NCBI GenBank assembly: GCA_025360425.1
Contig: JANYCD010000018.1
Location: 1-54,463 of the forward strand
Reading direction: 5' to 3'
Length of the DNA: 54,463 bases
Source: Sterolibacteriaceae bacterium
GTDB taxonomy: Bacteria; Pseudomonadota; Gammaproteobacteria; Burkholderiales; Rhodocyclaceae
Shown: positions 1 through 7,927 of the stretch, piece by piece
Numbering within the stretch: position 1 is the stretch's first letter
Layout: every line of letters starts with the position of its first letter
Made by a program: the position numbers and the translations under genes
The notes under the pieces: model-generated
The model's input: the letters and a program-made list of their open reading frames with translations, nothing else
What the model was told of the DNA's origin: nothing
The model's database searches: none

Positions 1-159
1 TTGCGTCAGCAGGTTGCGCGAGTCGGACTGAGCAGCTTTGTCCTCGCCCTTTTTGGTGTACTGGCTGAACTGGGGAATGGCGACGGCGGCCAGGATGCCG
101 ATAATGGCGACCACGATCATCAATTCGATGAGGGTGAAGCCCTGCTGGAGTTTCTTCAT
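1..159 (-). CDS. Type IV pilin / pseudopilin, N-terminal part (cut by window edge)
   Basis: Only the first 53 residues lie in the window. They begin [20 protein letters not shown], the class III prepilin pattern: a short basic leader ending in Gly, cleavage before Phe, Glu at mature position 5, then the hydrophobic helix that anchors the subunit in the inner membrane and packs in the pilus core. PilD-type peptidases process and N-methylate such leaders. The start is the ATG at 159, with an AGAGGT ribosome binding site a few bases upstream. The spacing of the visible part fits a major pilin (PilA/PilE), but a minor pilin or type II secretion pseudopilin cannot be excluded without the rest of the gene. 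Confidence 0.9.
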   Translation of the reverse strand, partial: MKKLQQGFTLIELMIVVAIIGILAAVAIPQFSQYTKKGEDKAAQSDSRNLLTQ

Positions 160-193
160 GAAATTACCTCTCTAAGAAATATTATGTGATTGG

Positions 194-209
194 TGCAACT
201 CGTGTGCTG
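194..209 (-). promoter_or_regulatory. Candidate sigma-54 promoter of the pilin gene
   Basis: Read on the minus strand the site is CAGCACACGAGTTGCA. Against the sigma-54 consensus TGGCACG-N4-TTGCA it keeps GCAC, the four-base spacing and the full TTGCA box, but the -24 GG is AG. The start site would fall about 24 bases before the pilin ATG. Pilin genes of several proteobacteria are driven by RpoN with PilSR, so the context fits; the imperfect -24 box keeps this a candidate. Confidence 0.42.
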
Positions 210-743
210 AAGCACGGACAACTTAATGCAAAATATGAGCCAGTTACAACATTTTTTTTGGATTCGATATTTTTTATCTTGTTACAGAGGATTTATACAC
301 GATTTGACTGCCATTTAGATACAGCCGACGATGCCATGAAAGCAAGTGAGCAGGTAAACGCAAGTATTGCTATTAAATGCATAGGCTCAATTCCGTCACA
401 TCATGTTGGTAGTTGGCCGCATTGTTGAAACTGATCGGCAATGGAGTGGCTAAGCGAGCCTTTGCTGGCTCCTGGGCCGTGGTCGTCTAGCTCTGTAAGG
501 AGATTTTTTCGACGCACAAAGCATAAGCAGGCCAAGAGTTCGCCGCACAAAAAAATTTGTAATGGAGTTTGAACTTTTGTATTTGCCGATTTGATTATAT
601 TTTATCCGGCACCGCGACAGCGCGTATTAATGAGTCCTGTGCGAGATGGGCATATCGCCCGGTGATTCTGAGGGTCGGGAGTCAGGGGCAACTCGGGTTG
701 TGAATCAGACTTGAGCTAGCCTGGACTTCCCGGCCAGCCGCCC
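210..743. other. AT-rich intergenic stretch without recognisable genes
   Basis: This stretch is clearly more AT-rich than its surroundings, with poly-T runs near 250 and 505. It contains only short open frames that lack ribosome binding sites and resemble no family known to me. It separates the pilin gene from a decayed toxin-antitoxin locus. No tRNA, terminator hairpin or insertion sequence end was seen. Confidence 0.5.
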
Positions 744-860
744 TCACTTGCGCACCCGGTTTTCCATCATCAGCCCCGGCACGCGCTTGAGCTCGCGCAG
801 ATTGTGGGAAACCAATGTCCATCCCTCGCTGCGGGCATTGGTATCAAGAATCAACCGCAC
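744..860 (-). pseudogene. VapC-type PIN toxin remnant with large internal deletion
   Basis: A 38-codon frame starts with GTG at 860 and overlaps the end of the antitoxin remnant, as in intact vapBC pairs. It reads VRLILDTNA, the first PIN strand with its catalytic Asp, and then jumps directly to GWTLVSHNLRELKRVPGL, which is the last PIN motif. A normal toxin of this kind has about 130 to 140 residues, so roughly 90 codons including the central acidic residues are missing. The product cannot form a PIN fold. It is a deletion relic. Confidence 0.8.
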
Positions 861-1098
861 CGCTGCCCTTTCGCGCAACGCGCACAGCTTTCACTTCGGC
901 GTCGATTTCCTCTTCGGTGAGTGGTGGCACATTCGCCTCGCGCAGGCGCTGCATCGCATCGAGCAGTTTATTGCCCGCCTAGCGGTGCACCGCTTCCTCA
1001 ATCAGGCGCTCAATGGCCTGGCCGGACAGCAGGCCGGCGCGTTGCGCCTCCAGGGCGATCTGATCCGGCAGATTCAGTTTGATTTCCAGCGTCGACAT
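844..1098 (-). pseudogene. VapB-like antitoxin remnant with in-frame stop
   Basis: The frame begins with ATG at 1098. The first 39 codons end EEAVHR and are followed by TAG at 981-979. The same frame then continues for 44 more codons (AGNKLLDAMQRLREANVPPL and onward) to TGA at 846-844. The combined sequence resembles short antitoxins partnered with PIN toxins, whose C-terminal half wraps the toxin. The stop removes that half. Together with the deleted toxin downstream this marks a dead toxin-antitoxin locus. Confidence 0.78.
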
Positions 1099-1177
1099 AG
1101 CGATCATCCTTGATGACTGGGTAGGTGCGTGCTACCGCGATGACGCCGATGTTACCGAGCTTGGCGGCAGACCGATA

Positions 1178-2383
1178 CTAACGGTACAACAGCACGCTTT
1201 CGCGCTCCTCTCGCCAGGTGGATTCGTCGGCTTGCAGCAGCTTGTCCAGATCGACCGGCGTGGCATCAGGGTTGTCCACCCATTCGCGCAGCAGCGGGCT
1301 GCCGTTGATCACGTCGATGGCGAGCCGCTCGTTCTCGTATTCGTAGGGGAAGTCGCGCCACAGCGCGTAGTCCGGATAGAGGCGGCGGATGGCCTTGAAG
1401 GCCAGCGCATACAGGCGCCAGGGGCGGAATATGTTGTGATCGTAGCCGGCGTTTTCGACATGCACCTGGAAGGCCGAGCACAGCTTGCCGGCATGCTTGT
1501 GAAAGGTGGGTTCGAACCAGCATGGGCGCACGATGCAGCCTTTCAGCCAGCGCGGCGCCAGCGCCTGCATTTCGCGCAGCACCTGCACGGCATCGATGTC
1601 CGGCGCGCCCAGGACTTCAAGCGGGCGCGTGGTGCCGCGGCCTTCGGAGAGCGTGGTGCCTTCGAGCATCACCGAGCCGGGGTAGCAGCGCGCCATCCAC
1701 AGGTTGGACGCATTCGGACTCGGGTTCACCCAGGTGCGCGATTCGAGCGGCCAGCCGTAGCCCGGTGCACGCTCGGGTTCCCAGCCTTGCATCGCCACGA
1801 CCTGGTAGTCGACATCGAGGCGCAGCGTTTCCACAAACCAGTGGCCGAGTTCGCCCAGCGTCAGGCCATGCCGCATCGGCAGCGTGCCGGCGCCGACAAA
1901 GCTCTCCCAGCCGGCGCGCAGGCGCAGCCCTTCGACGGGGCGGCCGATGGGGTTGGGGCGGTCGAGCACCCACACGGCTTTGCCGAGGCGCGCCGTTTCT
2001 TCGAGCACATAGCGCAGCGTGGTCTCGAAGGTGTAGATGCGGCAGCCGAGGTCGAGCAGATCGACCAGCAGCACGTCGAAGCTTTCCATCATCGCCGCCG
2101 TGGGGCGTCGCACTTGGCCGTAGAGGCTGAACACCGGGATGCCGAGCACGGGGTCGACGAAGTCGGGCGACTCGACCATGTTGTCCTGTTTGTCGCCGCG
2201 CAGGCCGTGCTGCGGGCCGAAGGCCGCGGAGAGCGAGATGCCGTCGAGCGCGCCCAGCACGTCGAGCGAATGACGCAAGTCGCGCGTGACCGAGGCCGGG
2301 TGCGCGAGCAGGGCTACGCGCCGTCCGGCCAGCGGGCGGCGCAGCGCAGGGTCTTCGATCAAACGGTCGATGCCGAACTTCAA
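1178..2383 (-). CDS. DUF1343 family protein, exo-beta-N-acetylmuramidase NamZ-like
   Basis: The 401-residue product matches the DUF1343 family, whose characterised member NamZ releases terminal N-acetylmuramic acid from peptidoglycan fragments. Recognisable blocks are the N-terminal LLAHPASV strand, FGPQHGLRGDKQDNM, LVDLLDLGCRIYTFETTL, DRPNPIGR and LEGTTLSEGRGTTRPLE, all in family order. There is no obvious signal peptide, so a cytoplasmic role in cell-wall recycling is likely. The start is a TTG at 2383, chosen because GAGGAG stands eight bases upstream and the family N-terminus begins here. The gene stands alone, between the dead vapBC locus and a convergent-independent hypothetical gene. 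Confidence 0.85.
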   Translation of the reverse strand: MKFGIDRLIEDPALRRPLAGRRVALLAHPASVTRDLRHSLDVLGALDGISLSAAFGPQHGLRGDKQDNMVESPDFVDPVLGIPVFSLYGQVRRPTAAMMESFDVLLVDLLDLGCRIYTFETTLRYVLEETARLGKAVWVLDRPNPIGRPVEGLRLRAGWESFVGAGTLPMRHGLTLGELGHWFVETLRLDVDYQVVAMQGWEPERAPGYGWPLESRTWVNPSPNASNLWMARCYPGSVMLEGTTLSEGRGTTRPLEVLGAPDIDAVQVLREMQALAPRWLKGCIVRPCWFEPTFHKHAGKLCSAFQVHVENAGYDHNIFRPWRLYALAFKAIRRLYPDYALWRDFPYEYENERLAIDVINGSPLLREWVDNPDATPVDLDKLLQADESTWREERESVLLYR

Positions 2384-2492
2384 GTGTCAGTCTCCTCGAT
2401 GCGTGCCTGTTAGCAGGATGCGTTCTCAACCATCATCTGCAAACACCGTCATTGCTGCGAATACTCGGAGTGGGTATTCGCGGAAATGACGA

Positions 2493-3041
2493 CTAGATGC
2501 GAACTGACGGCGCAGCCAGGCGCAGTATAAAGCCGCCGCGATGATGGAATTCCGGCTTGGCAAGCGGATGGCGCAAGGCCCAATACGACAGCTTGCCCGC
2601 CTTGTCTTCGATGACCGTGGTGAGGCCGATGCGCAAGGAGCGGGCGGTGAAATCGCCAAGATGAACCCGCGCTTCGAGCACCAGGCGATCATGTTCCACT
2701 TTCAGCGTGATGTGCGGTGGCGCGAGCGGGACAATTGTGGTCATTCCGGTGCGAAAACGGGAGAAACTATAAGTCGCCCATGCCGTGGACGGAGAGAAAT
2801 TGCATTCCAGATACGCCGGATGATCTTCCGCCGTCATAAACGCTTCGAAGCAGGTGTGGTGCCACAAGTCATCCGTTTGCCGTGATGCGACGCGCACGGG
2901 CAGGGCAATGCGATCAATTGGGCCCTCCACGACGTAGCGAAAGCGAAGTCCGCCTTGCATATCGCGTTCAACGCCGGCGGTGAAGCGCTCGATCATGTCC
3001 GTCGGTAGGCTGGGATGACGGGTCAATGGCAAGTCGCTCAT
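2493..3041 (-). CDS. DOMON-like domain protein
   Basis: About 182 residues with the pattern of a beta-sandwich DOMON-like protein: a Leu/Pro-rich start, LRFRYVVEGPIDRIALP, a conserved DDLWHHTCFEAFM block, YLECNFSPSTAWATYSF, and a C-terminal YWALRHPLAKPEFHH segment. Such proteins are widespread in Proteobacteria and usually described only as domain proteins; DOMON folds bind haem or sugars, but no ligand can be assigned here. I place the start at the ATG at 3041 (MSDLPL), because the upstream in-frame extension to 3098 does not look like coding sequence. No strong ribosome binding site is visible. Confidence 0.7.
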   Translation of the reverse strand: MSDLPLTRHPSLPTDMIERFTAGVERDMQGGLRFRYVVEGPIDRIALPVRVASRQTDDLWHHTCFEAFMTAEDHPAYLECNFSPSTAWATYSFSRFRTGMTTIVPLAPPHITLKVEHDRLVLEARVHLGDFTARSLRIGLTTVIEDKAGKLSYWALRHPLAKPEFHHRGGFILRLAAPSVRI

Positions 3042-3213
3042 GTTGTGCTGAATGATAGTGGAGGTTGGGCCCCCGAGGGTTAATTGGATCAGAAACATTC
3101 AATGCATCAGCCCCGGTCACCGTCGCTCCGAAAAGAAAGCATTGACATATTCCGGTCGTTGATTGTCGATGTGATGGCGCGGTAGTATTGCCGCGCCTTC
3201 ACGTGGAGACACC

Positions 3214-4236
3214 ATGACCGACAAAAAAGTTCTGATCACCGGAATCTCCGGCTTCATTGCCAAGCATTGCGCGATCGAGCTGCTGAAGCATGGCTATGCC
3301 GTGCGCGGCACGGTGCGCAGCATGAACAAGGCCAATGAAGTGCGCGCGACGCTGGCCAAGCATTGCGACATCGCAGGCCTGCAGATCGTAGCGGCGGATC
3401 TTTCGGCCGACGCGGGCTGGAACGAGGCCATGCAGGGCATTGCCGGCGTGCTGCATGTGGCTTCGCCGTTCCCGGTGGCGGAGCCAACTGATCCGGACGA
3501 GGTGTTGCGCCCGGCCATCGAGGGCACGATGCGCGTGCTGAAGGCGGCCATTGCCAACCATGTGCCGCGATTCGTGCAGACATCGTCCAGCGTGGCGATC
3601 ATGTATGGCCATCCGCACAGTCGCACTAAACCATTTACCGAGGACGACTGGACCAACATCGACGACCCCGGCATCACCACCTATGCAAAATCGAAGACGC
3701 TGGCCGAGCGCGCGGCGCGGGATTTTATCGCGCAGACCAAGCCGAACCTGCATTATTCGACGATCAATCCCGGCTTCGTGCTCGGGCCGTTGCTCGATGG
3801 CGATGTGGGTACTTCGGGCGAGGTGATGCTGATGTTCCTGCGCGGCAAGTATCCGGGCGCGCCCAAGTTGTCGTTCCCGGTGGTCGACGTCCGTGACATC
3901 GCCAAAATGCATCGATTGGCGCTTGAGACCACAGAGCCCAGCGGTGGCCGCTACATGGGCGTGTCCGAGACCGCGTGGTTCATCGAGATGATGCGGCCGA
4001 TCAAGGCGCGGCTTGGTCGCAGCGCCAGAAAAGTACCTTCCTTTGAAATGCCCAATTTTCTGGTCCGGCTCGTCGCAATCTTCGATTCCGCAGCGCGCGG
4101 CGTGGTTGCGGAACTGGGTTATCAGGCAAAGGTGGACAACAGTCGTACCCGCAAGGCGCTGGGAATCGAATTCATTCCCGTCACCGAATCCGCCCCCGCC
4201 ATTGCGCAAAGCCTGGTCGACCTCAAGCTGGTCTAG
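3214..4236 (+). CDS. NAD(P)-dependent epimerase/dehydratase-type reductase (extended SDR)
   Basis: The 340-residue protein opens with the nucleotide-binding motif TGISGFIAKH, continues with the VRGTVRS cofactor-specificity segment, and carries the catalytic Tyr-Lys pair in YAKSK with an upstream TSSSVAI serine strand. This layout belongs to the dihydroflavonol-4-reductase/aldehyde reductase branch of extended short-chain dehydrogenases, soluble enzymes reducing carbonyls with NADPH. The natural substrate cannot be read from sequence. The ATG at 3214 follows a GGAG motif. The gene seems monocistronic. Confidence 0.88.
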   Translation: MTDKKVLITGISGFIAKHCAIELLKHGYAVRGTVRSMNKANEVRATLAKHCDIAGLQIVAADLSADAGWNEAMQGIAGVLHVASPFPVAEPTDPDEVLRPAIEGTMRVLKAAIANHVPRFVQTSSSVAIMYGHPHSRTKPFTEDDWTNIDDPGITTYAKSKTLAERAARDFIAQTKPNLHYSTINPGFVLGPLLDGDVGTSGEVMLMFLRGKYPGAPKLSFPVVDVRDIAKMHRLALETTEPSGGRYMGVSETAWFIEMMRPIKARLGRSARKVPSFEMPNFLVRLVAIFDSAARGVVAELGYQAKVDNSRTRKALGIEFIPVTESAPAIAQSLVDLKLV

Positions 4237-4254
4237 GTCGGGCTCCGGGGGGAT

Positions 4255-4270
4255 CGTGCATTAGTGCACG
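4255..4270. repeat. Short inverted repeat after the SDR gene
   Basis: CGTGCA-ttag-TGCACG forms a perfect six-base-pair hairpin with a four-base loop, 19 bases after the SDR stop codon. There is no T-run behind it, so it is at best a weak terminator or an mRNA 3' end stabiliser. Confidence 0.35.
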
Positions 4271-4343
4271 TCGCCCTTGTCAACGAAACGTTGTCAGCCG
4301 CCGTTAAGGCTTGACGAGCACTTTTCAGCGACATGGAGGCAGC

Positions 4344-4625
4344 ATGGGCCACGCAAGTAACGAATCGTTTGACGGTTTTCTGGAATCCTTGAAGGAGGCC
4401 GGCATTGAGATCGACAACGAACAGAATCTCAAGGAGCGGATGGCGGAGGCCAGTCAATGGCGCTACGCTTTTCGCACGATTGCTGCAAACGGCAACGTGA
4501 TCGGCATCGAGTTTCACGAATCTGAAAATGGCAGCGATTTTGACCAGATCCAGCGCACGCTTGATCGGTTTCAATTCCCGCCCGGCACGCAGGACATTTT
4601 GATCGCGAGTCTGAAGGGGCATTGA
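4344..4625 (+). CDS. Small hypothetical protein
   Basis: A 93-residue acidic protein beginning MGHASNESFDGFLESLKEAG. The start at 4344 is favoured over an upstream in-frame ATG because GGAGG lies four bases before it. The predicted protein has no signal peptide or membrane span and ends with a helical segment followed by a hydrophobic strand (DILIASLKGH). I do not recognise the family. Codon usage looks like the neighbouring genes, so it is probably real. Confidence 0.65.
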   Translation: MGHASNESFDGFLESLKEAGIEIDNEQNLKERMAEASQWRYAFRTIAANGNVIGIEFHESENGSDFDQIQRTLDRFQFPPGTQDILIASLKGH

Positions 4626-4712
4626 TCGCGCCACCGGTCGCATCTCCGGCGCAGGAATGTAGCCGCCAGTTTTGTATCAGTGCTTGAACAGGGTGCCGCC
4701 TGTTCGACATGC

Positions 4713-5738
4713 TCAATGAATGATCCCCTGATACAGAAACACGCCATAAGCCCCAAGCAGGCCATAGCCAAACAACCGCTGCGTGCGACCGAACAGCGCA
4801 ATCAACAGGAAGTGCGTTAGGCCGGCGCCGAGGATGATCAGGATGCCGGTCTGCAGGAAGGCGGGCACGGTGATGGTGTCGAACAGGGCGAATAGCCCAA
4901 CACACATCGGGATGCAGATATGGCCGTCGCCAACCTGCGAGCTGACCACGATGTCCTGCCGGCCGATGTGCGCGTAGTAGATAGCGAGCATGGCATTGGG
5001 CAGCACCATCAGCGTGCCGGAGAGCCAGCCAAGATTGGCCGCATTGAAGAGCTGGCCGTTTCTGGTGTCGACCCATGTCACCAGATGGTCGACGCTCACA
5101 TAGATGGCATAGGCGCTGGCGGCGATCAGCAGCAGGTCGATCACGATGGTCCAATGGAAGCTGCGGTCCTTGCGGATGTTGTTCTTGAGGATTTCAAACA
5201 CGTGCAGGATCTGCCAGAACAGGAACAGCCCGACCAGCACCAGGCCATCGTAGAAGTCGATCACGCCATCCTTGGCCAACGCCCACAGGGTGCCGGTGAA
5301 CAGGAACAGGGCGATCAGGGTAAATAGCAGTTCGAGGCGGAAAATCCGAGGGTCGCCACGGTCATTCACAGGCTCCTTTTTCTTGTAGCGCGGATTGGCG
5401 CGCGGGTTTATTTTTGGAACGATGATGGCCGGGCAAAGAATGGCCGCCAGCCCGAGGATCAGCGTCAGGTTGGTGACGTTGTTGACGATGCAGTTCTCCA
5501 GCACTACGCCGCCGTTGCCGCCGCTGTTGCCACCAGCGCTCATCACATAGGCAAAGATGAGATTGGACGAGCCCGAGCAATAGGGCATGATCAGGGTGCC
5601 GAGCACCGTGCCCTCGAAGCCTTTGCTCTCCATGGCATGCAGCCGCCAGATCATCAATATCGACGCCAGCATGAACAAGGTCAGCAGCGACAGGGGATTG
5701 GTCAGCAGGATCGAAATAAGATCGGATACGGTATTCAA
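4713..5738 (-). CDS. Sodium/calcium exchanger-like membrane transporter
   Basis: A 341-residue inner-membrane protein with about ten hydrophobic spans. The first half contains GGNGGVVLENCIVNNVTNLT, an alpha-repeat-like block of the Ca2+/cation antiporter superfamily (a Gly-rich loop, an acidic residue and paired Asn). The second half has a related segment around residues 225-300 (NLGWLSGTLMVLPNAMLA, then SQVGDGHICIPMCVGLFALF). A charged cytosolic loop rich in Lys/Arg lies near residues 110-130. The expected activity is antiport of a cation against Na+ or H+; the ion is not determinable. The frame begins with TTG at 5738, with no ATG before residue 18, so the start is uncertain. Confidence 0.72.
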   Translation of the reverse strand: MNTVSDLISILLTNPLSLLTLFMLASILMIWRLHAMESKGFEGTVLGTLIMPYCSGSSNLIFAYVMSAGGNSGGNGGVVLENCIVNNVTNLTLILGLAAILCPAIIVPKINPRANPRYKKKEPVNDRGDPRIFRLELLFTLIALFLFTGTLWALAKDGVIDFYDGLVLVGLFLFWQILHVFEILKNNIRKDRSFHWTIVIDLLLIAASAYAIYVSVDHLVTWVDTRNGQLFNAANLGWLSGTLMVLPNAMLAIYYAHIGRQDIVVSSQVGDGHICIPMCVGLFALFDTITVPAFLQTGILIILGAGLTHFLLIALFGRTQRLFGYGLLGAYGVFLYQGIIH

Positions 5739-5877
5739 GATCGGGGAATCGGAGGACGACCTGACAGCAGAATACCGGCTTTAAAAGGCCTCAAGAGCCG
5801 GAATAAGGGCTTGTTCTGCGCGCTTCGTTTTTCCGGTTTGCTGGGTAAACTGCTTTTTTCCGTGGAAAGAGGTTTTT

Positions 5878-6456
5878 ATGAATAGCACCATCGACGGAAC
5901 TGCGGATAAAGCAGCGGACAAGGCAGCAGTGTTGCCGGCCGATGGCATGGCCGAGCGTATTGTTCGTCATTTCCAGGCCGAGGGGTTTGCCGGCATTACC
6001 GAGGCGCTGATTCTCCGCATCCGTCTGAAAAAAGGTGACCGGCGCGAAGTCGAAGTCGCGTTCGAGACGGCAGTGGAAGAAGGCAAATCGTTACCGTTAC
6101 ACGATCAATTCGAGGTTCGTGCCATTGGGCATTTTGCCGAATCACGCAGCTTTGCCGAAGCGAAGGCCGCCGCCCAATCAGACTTCACCGTTTCCCTGCG
6201 CCATGAGTTGCCGCGTGTGTTCTTCGATCCGTCGCCTGTGCTGATCGACGATCCCCTGGCGAGCGGAACGAAATACGATGCGATGGTCAAGCTGTGGGAC
6301 AACGTCGATGATTGTGCCTACGCCATTTTGCTGAACGATCCGGATGCTTCGTTCATCGACTATCTCGGCGCACACCATGGCGGCGATTGGCAGCAGGTCA
6401 TGGGAGATTTTGGTGCGACGGCGTCGTCGTTTTGTCCGGAGCTTGATCTGGTTTGA
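5878..6456 (+). CDS. Hypothetical protein
   Basis: A 192-residue soluble, acidic protein starting MNSTIDGTADKAADKAAVLP. GGAAAGAGG stands upstream of the ATG at 5878. The N-terminal 25 residues are Ala/Asp-rich and probably disordered; the rest alternates strands and helices. I recognise no motif or family. It is followed by a strong hairpin terminator shared with the convergent DUF1993 gene, which supports it as an independent transcription unit. Confidence 0.7.
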   Translation: MNSTIDGTADKAADKAAVLPADGMAERIVRHFQAEGFAGITEALILRIRLKKGDRREVEVAFETAVEEGKSLPLHDQFEVRAIGHFAESRSFAEAKAAAQSDFTVSLRHELPRVFFDPSPVLIDDPLASGTKYDAMVKLWDNVDDCAYAILLNDPDASFIDYLGAHHGGDWQQVMGDFGATASSFCPELDLV

Positions 6457-6522
6457 GGGGTATGGAGACTTCTGCGCAGCGACGCTGTGGCCGACCGTTG
6501 GCAGCGCTGCTGCGGGTTCATT

Positions 6523-6552
6523 AAACCGACTTGCCGACAGGCAAGCCGGTTT
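6523..6552. terminator. Bidirectional hairpin terminator
   Basis: A 13-base-pair stem with one A-C mismatch (AAACCG-a-CTTGCC / GGCAAG-c-CGGTTT) and a four-base GACA loop. The A-tract at one side and the T-tract at the other let it work in both directions. It sits between the convergent genes ending at 6456 and 6566. Confidence 0.75.
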
Positions 6553-6565
6553 CTCTAGCAGTGGT

Positions 6566-7075
6566 TCAGGAAAGTTTCCCGAGATAATCCATCTTGCCGA
6601 TTTCAACGCCACAGTGGCGCAGGATGGCGTAAGCAGCGGTGACGTGAAAATAAAGATTTGGCAGGGCAAAATTGATCAGGTAGGACGTGCCGGTAAACGT
6701 CAGTGCGCCACTGGGTAGCGGCAGGGTGATGGTCTTTTGCTCCGAGCCGTCGATCTGCGCCGGTTTGAATGTGTCCAGATAGGCGATGGTCTTGTCGAGA
6801 CGTGCGATCAGTTCAGGAAAGGTCGATTCCTTGTCTTCATACTTCGGTGCCTCGACACCGGCCAGTCGCGCGGCGGCACCCTTGGCAGTGTCGGTCGCGA
6901 TCTGCACCTGACGCGAGAACGGGAACATGTCCGGGTAGAGACGCGTGCCCAACAGAACGGAAGGGTCGATCTTTTTGGCTTCGGCGTGCGCGGCGGCCTT
7001 CTCGACAAGCGTCTTCAGGTTGCCCAGCGATTGGCGCATCGGCGGGATGGAAGCGGCATACATGGAAATCGGCAT
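6566..7075 (-). CDS. DUF1993 domain protein
   Basis: 169 residues matching the DUF1993 family, small helical proteins related in fold to DinB-type four-helix bundles. Typical features are the opening MPISMYAASIPPMRQSLGNL, the central LYPDMFPFSRQVQIATDTAK block and the final LPNLYFHVTAAYAILRHCG with its conserved His. Function is unknown in the family. AGGAGA precedes the ATG at 7075. It is transcribed alone and ends against the shared terminator. Confidence 0.88.
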   Translation of the reverse strand: MPISMYAASIPPMRQSLGNLKTLVEKAAAHAEAKKIDPSVLLGTRLYPDMFPFSRQVQIATDTAKGAAARLAGVEAPKYEDKESTFPELIARLDKTIAYLDTFKPAQIDGSEQKTITLPLPSGALTFTGTSYLINFALPNLYFHVTAAYAILRHCGVEIGKMDYLGKLS

Positions 7076-7210
7076 GGTGGTGTCTCCTGAGTGTTATTGG
7101 GAATTTGGTGAATCAAGTGTAATGCATTCGATGATCGCCGCCGAGGCTTCGCGTCAGCTTGTCTGTCCTGCTATCGCGTGCCACATCGGCAGTGGCTGGC
7201 CAGTCGGCAT

Positions 7211-7216
7211 TACAAT
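7211..7216 (+). promoter_or_regulatory. Candidate -10 box giving a leaderless esterase mRNA
   Basis: TACAAT ends six bases before the ATG at 7223, so transcription would start at or next to the start codon. No ribosome binding site is present between them. The matching -35 region is weak, so this remains tentative. Confidence 0.35.
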
Positions 7217-7222
7217 ATCGCC

Positions 7223-7885
7223 ATGACAACACTTCCCGAAACCATAGAAATCGAGACCGGCGCCAAGCCTGACGCGGCGGTGATCTGGCTGCATGGCCTG
7301 GGCGCCGACGGCCACGATTTCGAGCCGGTGGTGCCGGCACTGCAACTGCCCGATCATCTGCCGGTGCGTTTCATATTTCCCAATGCGCCAGTGCGGCCGG
7401 TGACCCTCAATATGGGCATGCCGATGCGCGCCTGGTACGACATCATTGAACTGGGCGGCACGCGTGAAGATGAGGCCGGCATCCGCGCGTCGCAGCAGTT
7501 GGTCGAAGCCCTCATCGCACGCGAGAAGGCGCGCGGCATCGTCGCCTCGCGCATCGTGCTGGCCGGATTTTCGCAAGGCGGAGCGATCGTGTTGTTCACC
7601 GCCATTCGCCATTCCGAGCGCTTGGCCGGAGTCATGGCGCTGTCGACCTATCTTGCTGTTGCCGACACCCATGATGCCGAGCGCCATCCAGCGAACCTTG
7701 ATGTGCCTATCTTCATGGCGCATGGAACGCAGGACGAGATGATTGGCAACGCCCGTGCGCAAAACTCGCGTGCAAAACTTGAAGCGCTCGGCTATTCGGT
7801 TGAATGGCACGAGTATCGAATGGGGCATTCGGTTTGTCCGCAGGAAGTTGCCGACATCGGTGACTGGCTCGCCAAGGTTCTCTGA
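7223..7885 (+). CDS. Carboxylesterase, phospholipase/carboxylesterase family
   Basis: A 220-residue cytosolic alpha/beta hydrolase of the acyl-protein thioesterase-like group. The oxyanion loop is LHGLGADG (residues 23-30), the nucleophile elbow GFSQGG places Ser117, GTQDEM gives Asp171 and MGHSV gives His202. These enzymes cleave short-chain esters and some thioesters. The start at 7223 is chosen because homologous proteins begin with a short tail before the IWLHGLG strand. A TACAAT box ends six bases before this ATG, so the message may be leaderless. The TauE/SafE gene follows 42 bases downstream. Confidence 0.9.
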   Translation: MTTLPETIEIETGAKPDAAVIWLHGLGADGHDFEPVVPALQLPDHLPVRFIFPNAPVRPVTLNMGMPMRAWYDIIELGGTREDEAGIRASQQLVEALIAREKARGIVASRIVLAGFSQGGAIVLFTAIRHSERLAGVMALSTYLAVADTHDAERHPANLDVPIFMAHGTQDEMIGNARAQNSRAKLEALGYSVEWHEYRMGHSVCPQEVADIGDWLAKVL

Positions 7886-7927
7886 CGCGGGCGTTTCGAA
7901 ACGACCCGCATCGCGCCAACGTTGTTA

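Noticed and set aside
186-428. 80-codon frame between the pilin and vapBC relic
   Set aside because: No ribosome binding site, AT-rich DNA, no similarity to known proteins.
1079-2413. 444-codon plus-strand frame opposite the NamZ-like gene
   Set aside because: The minus strand encodes a complete DUF1343 protein; the plus-strand product is His/Arg/Ala-rich and matches nothing.
3199-4209. 336-codon minus-strand frame opposite the SDR gene
   Set aside because: The SDR reading has all family motifs; the antisense product has typical shadow composition.
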